64,000 nucleotides of DNA from Picochlorum sp. 'celeri' (Eukaryota > Chlorophyta > Trebouxiophyceae). The notes beneath the pieces are model-generated. The model was not told the origin of the DNA, did no database searches, and saw nothing but the letters and a program-made list of their open reading frames with translations. Position numbers and translations under genes: made by a program. The stretch is from NCBI GenBank assembly GCA_010909725.1, contig JAACMV010000028.1, forward strand, positions 124,001-188,000. The letters are read 5' to 3'. Shown here one piece after another: positions 59,601-64,000 of this stretch (positions are counted from its first letter, which is position 1; each line of letters opens with the position of its first letter).

Positions 59601-62054
59601 AGTATCGCTCAAAGCGCTGGGACACCAGAAGAAGCTAAGAATGTCGCTTGTTTAAGTCGCTTGGTCAGTTTGGCGTGCTCTAAAGAAGCTGGTTTGCTTG
59701 GAGGTGCCTGGATTGTAATCTTCAAGGTATTGAGCGGATTAGAAAAATTAAAGGAACGGCTGTCCCCTGAAGTTGAAAAACCATTGCCTTCAAATTTACA
59801 TCTGAAATGGATGCCTCGATCTTTCAGCAACAAACAGCAGCAGTCCTCGAAGATTGGGTCACATGAGCCTAGAAAAGGACCCACTAGAACAGTGATGAGG
59901 GATTCACAAGGGCCATTGATAATTAGAGAAGAACCTGGCATGGGAGTTGTGATTTGGGCTGAAACTTCAGGGGCAGCATCAATCGAGCGAATTTTTGCCA
60001 ACAGTACTGAGCTGGATGGAGAATCGATATTAACCTTCATGCGAGCACTATGTGCTATCAGTCAGGAGGAGCTTGAGCATACTGGGGACTCATCTACGAG
60101 AATTTATTTACTGCAGCGTGTTGTTGAGTGTTCATACTTCAATGCTGGACGCATTAGATTGGTATGGCAAAAGATATGGACAGTTGTATCGCAGCATTTG
60201 GTTTCAGCAGCATGCTGTCCTGACACATATGTTGCAATGTTTGCTGTGGACTCATTGCGACAATTAGCGGATAAACTTCTTTGTCGCACTGAGTTAGCGG
60301 GATTCTCTAGTCAAGGGGAAGCAATTCGACCCCTTGGATCTGTCATTCGATGCAGTGATTCCACAGCAGTTAGAGAATTGTCTATTGCATGTATTGCTCA
60401 TATTGTTGATTCGCATCACGAGCGAATAGCAGGTGGTTGGTGGGCAGTTATTGATGCTTTGGCAATTTCTGCTTCCGACACTTCTACAGAAGTCATAACT
60501 CAGTCAATTGATATTATGCGTGAAGTTTTTAAACTTCTTTTCCTGGATTCAAGAGAAGGCGCTGGTCATGATCTTCTAGAGGAGTGTGTGCATGCTGCAG
60601 TGACGGTAGTTACCAACCAAAGCTATGAAGAGGACACTGCTCCTGCAACTACATCATTAGAACTATTTCAGATGCTTTGTCAACAGCTGTACGAGTCAGA
60701 GACAGAGAGACAAGTGATTCAAAGGTGGATATCTGTTTTGTCGCCTCTCACAGCAATTTCCAGATCAGATCCTCGACCAGAAGTTGCTGATACAGCATCT
60801 ACAGTTCTTTTCTATGCTTTGACAACATATGGAGACTGCTTTGATCGAGATATGTGGGAGAATATTTTTGAAGTGGTGATTAGTCCAGTCCTGTCTGTGT
60901 GTCCAACACCCATTTCCCAAGATTTGATTGAGATGATTGTACCAAATGCACAATATGCAGAGCATTCCGTGTTTTTCAAGGAATCAAAGGACGTTTTGAA
61001 GTTTTATAGAGAGTATAATGCACCTGTTCAGCATATCAAGCCCTGGACAAGAGAAAGTTCGCTGCGGATTGTCCGTCTAGCAAACAGTCACTTGCCAAGC
61101 CTTTGGGACACTATATCGAGATGCCCCATGGCATCTCACCTGGCAGTCGACTTTCTCAAAATTTTATGGTCGTACTCAATATTTCAGGACGAGATCATCG
61201 CGGAAATTTCCGAAACTTTGTGTGAAAGGATGTTTTCAATGGTGTGTAGTTCTATTCCCCCAGGTTCTTGGAAAGACATTTCTCGAGTCTTTGCAACATG
61301 GTTGAGTCTTCCGGATATTGATGAGCTTGTCCCATCAAGAGCAGAGGATGAGCTTCGAAGACGATGTAACAGTGTCATCAAGGGCTTTAATCTCATCGCA
61401 TGGGTGCTGATGAACTGTACTGTTCCACAAGAATTTGTGTGGGGTATTGTGCAAGTGATGCAAAGCAGTATCGAGGCAATTCGAGCATTTAATGACAATC
61501 ATAGTGCACGAGTGAGGCTGGAAAAGTTGCTGCGTTCCCCTGCCTCACCCAGAAAACTAGATGCTCACGATGAATCGCCAACAGGGACAGAACATGCTGC
61601 AAATAGGTTTGAGAGCCTTGCAGATGCTGTTGTTGACACTGTACAAAGGACGGACGACAAGTTCCTCCCAGCATTTAGTAGGGTCGAGACATTGGGAGAG
61701 AAAGCCTTTGCTGATTCCATCATGCATGTTGCTAAAGAAAACCTGGCAGGAATTGAAAAGCAAGGTGAGCTATATTCCATGCTAGTAGATTGCATCGTGC
61801 AGAAGGTTCATCAGAGCTGTGAGAGATTAGAACAGATTGAAAACTACCACAATAGTGATACTTTCTGGTTGGAAACTGAAAGAATTTCGTCCAGTGCATC
61901 ATTATTGGTGTACCTTACAGACATTCCAGAAAAGTACTGGGAGAATAAGAAGAATGATATGATGAAGTGCGCGTCTCAAATGGTTCGATTCCAGAATACT
62001 GGAGTCCGAAAAGCTATATCTGTGTTTTTCCAAAAGCTAGCAGGGAAACCTTAG
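56642..62054 (+). CDS. BIG/Sec7-type ARF guanine-nucleotide exchange factor
   Basis: Two exons, 56642-58690 and 58767-62054, with a 76-nt intron (GTACGT...TGCAG, phase 0) inside the Sec7 domain; 1778 aa. The ATG at 56642 is chosen because the frame upstream has only a TTG. The N-terminal DCB and HUS regions (about 1-600) are helical; HUS includes HDPRRALMRDLRASEWKAL-like sequence and TGKLFALDTVVKVLTNP. The Sec7 domain is about residues 619-811, with the glutamate finger Glu715 in RGFRLPGEAQKIDRIMEKFA and SFAVIMLNTDAHNP. HDS helical repeats follow to the end. BIG proteins activate ARF1-class GTPases at the trans-Golgi and recycling endosomes. Length matches plant BIG1-5. Confidence 0.95.
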
Positions 62055-62057
62055 TCA

Positions 62058-63088
62058 TCATGTAATCCTAATTGTCTGCCTAAATCTTGCAAGCGACAAC
62101 TCCAAAGTCAAGGTCTCTTTCTCTAGACTACACAATGCTCGATTGACACGGTGTGAGTCGAGACTAAGATTTGTCTCTAACGAAAGGCGCTCACATTTGG
62201 GGAGATCAATGTGAATCACCGACCCACTGATCCTGATTTGCCCAGCAGTAGGGTGATGCGTCAACACACAACAGGACTCTTTGACTAATCTCACGACTAT
62301 TCTGATACTATGCACTGGATTTCCTACGAATGACATATTCCAATCTTCTTTATGCAGGCGATGCGTACATTCCACACCATCTTCTGTCGTATCTACTGTT
62401 ACCATGTCCTTCTTTGATGCAACACAGGGTTCAGGCAGCACATCCATCAAGACAGTCTCATCCATTCCCCACAACATGATGGACTCCAAGCTCCCCTTAC
62501 TCTTCATCCTAGGAAGCTTGATATCTGGGTCAAGGTACATTCCTGTATCTTTTGCCACTTTCGACATCACCATGGCAATCAGATGCATTTTGAAATTCAC
62601 ATTCTCAATCGCAGCCTGAAGCACCCTTGGATGCGTGGCACAATGTATCACTGCAGTCATACCAAAGCACCTCCATCAATTCTATACACCTTCCCTATGA
62701 ACCTATACGTATATCATACCGGTACAAGCATCTCCACGCTTGTCCACATCCATCTTGGGTTTGGATATAAAAAACTCAAGCCGGATATTCTCCTCCCAAC
62801 CTTTCTCATGTACCCATGATGCCGTTAAATCGCCTTCTCCCTCCCATCCAACTGGTAATGTCGCCCTCGCACTTGAGCAGACGTTAATAAACACCTTTCT
62901 TTGGTCTTCATCCCTGCTTTTAATGACAAAACCAGGTTTGGGTATATTAGCAGGATCTGTCACCCGTATACCCTGTACAGTGGATTAAACAATGCATCAT
63001 GTGAATATATACATCCACCATACCATCTAGATCGCACCTGATCCACAACATGGGAAAGTTCTTCACCTAGACTGCTCCGAATTGGCAT
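62058..63088 (-). CDS. PIH1-domain protein (R2TP/dynein-assembly co-chaperone type)
   Basis: Three exons: 63088-63038, 62972-62720 and 62650-62058. Introns are 65 nt (GTGCGA, phase 0) and 69 nt (GTATGA, phase 1); 298 aa. The PIH1 domain runs about residues 25-170: PKPGFVIKSRD, RKVFINVCSS, the MDVDKRGDACTVIHCATHP block that bridges the second intron, and IAMVMSKVAKDTGMYLDPDI. A C-terminal beta-rich region (about 205-298) with SGSVIHIDLP and LSLETNLSLDSH resembles a CS-like fold. PIH1 proteins act with HSP90 and RUVBL in assembling snoRNPs, PIKKs or axonemal dyneins. Which branch applies is uncertain. Its stop lies 3 nt from the BIG gene stop (convergent). Confidence 0.87.
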
Positions 63089-63406
63089 GAGTAACTTTGA
63101 CAGGGCTATAACTACTCCACATGCATTCTATGCCATTGATCAACCTCTCAACGCATCTTTGGGGGTCTCAGAAATCCTATAATGGCTCATTCGTGTTTTT
63201 CAAGTGTCCTTGGTTGGATTCAAACCCCCCTTTGTGATGGGGTCAGATCAGACAGGCATTCGTGAATATCGCCATGAGAAGCGCCTTAGATACCCTGAGA
63301 CAGCCATGGGGAGGGCTCATTTTAAACCATCAACATGATGTCTTTAGTAATAGGGTGAAACAAAGGAGTCTGAGTGCATTCAGAGGAACGCGTTTGTGAC
63401 TGGAAT
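63089..63406. other. Divergent intergenic region
   Basis: Between the PIH1 gene and the VPS62-like gene. A GGATTCAAACCCCCC stretch near 63215 resembles a tRNA T-arm in part but no cloverleaf forms. Otherwise nothing recognised. Confidence 0.45.
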
Positions 63407-64000
63407 ATGGAAGGGCAAGGCAGGAGGGGTCTTCTTCTGGAGATTATTCTGGTTTTAGTCGTGAGTAGTCCTGTATATGCTTTTGAGAGAGTTGAGACGT
63501 CAAGTTCTGCGTGTTCTGTACAAGAACCTCCGCCGTTGACCCCTCTGGAGAGCGTATCCTGTTCAGGGAGTGAGGAGGCGACCATTGAGGAGGCCAAAGA
63601 TAGGGCTTGGAGGTTTGCGCCGGTGGTGAAATTCCATCCATTGGAAAGGTATCATTTGCAAGATATCTCTGCATGGTATAATGCCTCGGTATTTGTGGGA
63701 GCAGATGGGTCAGGGGATCCAAATGTGAAACAGGGGTACAGAACTTTGAGAACAGGGGCAGCCATGTCTGATGAGGAGCGAGAGGCGTTGATTTCGGGGG
63801 CACCGTTTGATGCGAATGGTCATAGTACTGCTGATATATATTACACAGTGAGTGATTATGATGACGGTCGATTCTGGTTGTATAACTTTGACCTCTTTTT
63901 CTCGTGGAATGGATGTTCAAACCAAGAGCTGGTGTTTGATAGCACGGCGCTGAAATACATCATGTGCCCAGCAGGGGAGCACGAAGGTGATTTGGAACGG
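63407..64000 (+). CDS. VPS62-like (DUF946) secreted protein, cut by window edge
   Basis: The open frame from ATG 63407 runs through the window end (198 codons seen). It starts with a signal peptide (LLLEIILVLVVSSPVYA). From residue about 63 it has the VPS62/DUF946 pattern: WRFAPVVKFHPLERYHLQDI, VFVGADGSGDPN, ADIYYTVSDYDDGRFWLYNF, FFSWNGCSNQEL and GEHEGDLER, corresponding to the conserved HxGDWE block. Family members occur in fungi and plants. The yeast name refers to vacuolar sorting, but biochemical function is not established. The C-terminus lies outside the window. Confidence 0.8.
   Translation, partial: MEGQGRRGLLLEIILVLVVSSPVYAFERVETSSSACSVQEPPPLTPLESVSCSGSEEATIEEAKDRAWRFAPVVKFHPLERYHLQDISAWYNASVFVGADGSGDPNVKQGYRTLRTGAAMSDEEREALISGAPFDANGHSTADIYYTVSDYDDGRFWLYNFDLFFSWNGCSNQELVFDSTALKYIMCPAGEHEGDLER

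Noticed and set aside
63200..63240. Possible tRNA T-arm (GGATTCAAACC)
   Set aside because: No matching acceptor, D or anticodon arms on either strand.
1..64000. Mobile elements, CRISPR arrays, prokaryotic operons or viral insertions
   Set aside because: No transposase, reverse transcriptase, terminal repeats, spaced direct repeats or viral structural genes were seen; gene content and introns are those of an ordinary nuclear chromosome.

Overview
The window is nuclear DNA from a photosynthetic eukaryote, most likely a green alga with a compact genome. The strongest evidence is a CP29/Lhcb4-type chlorophyll a/b antenna gene (50178-51316) that lacks a secretory leader, which fits a primary plastid. 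Genes sit tens to a few hundred bases apart on both strands. Many are intron-free. The spliced ones have 1-5 short introns, mostly 51-161 nt, and their donors are mainly GTACG, GTATG or GTGCG. Several genes have a TGTAA motif 3' of the stop, a polyadenylation signal known from chlorophytes. GC content is moderate by eye. I could not assign a species.

Layout, left to right: a truncated SAM methyltransferase; proteasome beta7; a DUF2358 protein; a CASTOR/POLLUX-type channel; signal peptide peptidase; SAP18; a bacterial-type aromatic amino-acid permease; an ABCF3/GCN20 ATPase; a tRNA-Ile(AAT); an SLC35/TPT transporter; a J-domain protein; MIC60; a CCT-domain regulator; a TMEM106-like protein; and a PH-RCC1-BRX protein (1-22.6 kb). 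Next come phytochelatin synthase, a regucalcin-like protein, an ABCI11-like plastid ATPase, PARN, a VGT1-like sugar transporter and a secreted Pro-Glu-repeat/FN3 protein (22.9-34.1 kb). The 35-43.7 kb stretch holds an unknown membrane protein, an EEP-family hydrolase, an acylated kinase, PP2A methylesterase, a syntaxin with two alternative last exons, an unidentified ORF only 11 nt upstream of alpha-SNAP, and a peroxisomal dienoyl-CoA reductase. From 44 to 64 kb there are two tandem type II membrane sulfotransferases, DUS3, the CP29 gene, a secreted glycoside hydrolase, an RS-domain protein with two SpoVS/Alba-like repeats, a BIG-type ARF-GEF, a PIH1 protein and a truncated VPS62-like protein.

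Most genes are housekeeping genes with no shared pathway. Membrane traffic is well represented (syntaxin, alpha-SNAP, BIG ARF-GEF, TMEM106-like, SLC35, sulfotransferases). Phytochelatin synthase and an ABCI11-like plastid ATPase linked to metal homeostasis lie close together, but co-regulation is only a guess.

The two most unusual items are the syntaxin with duplicated, apparently mutually exclusive exons for the end of the SNARE motif and the membrane anchor, and the five-exon gene joining an arginine/serine-rich region to a tandem pair of bacterial SpoVS-like domains. Exon structures were worked out by hand from splice-site motifs, reading phase and protein continuity. No transcript data were available.
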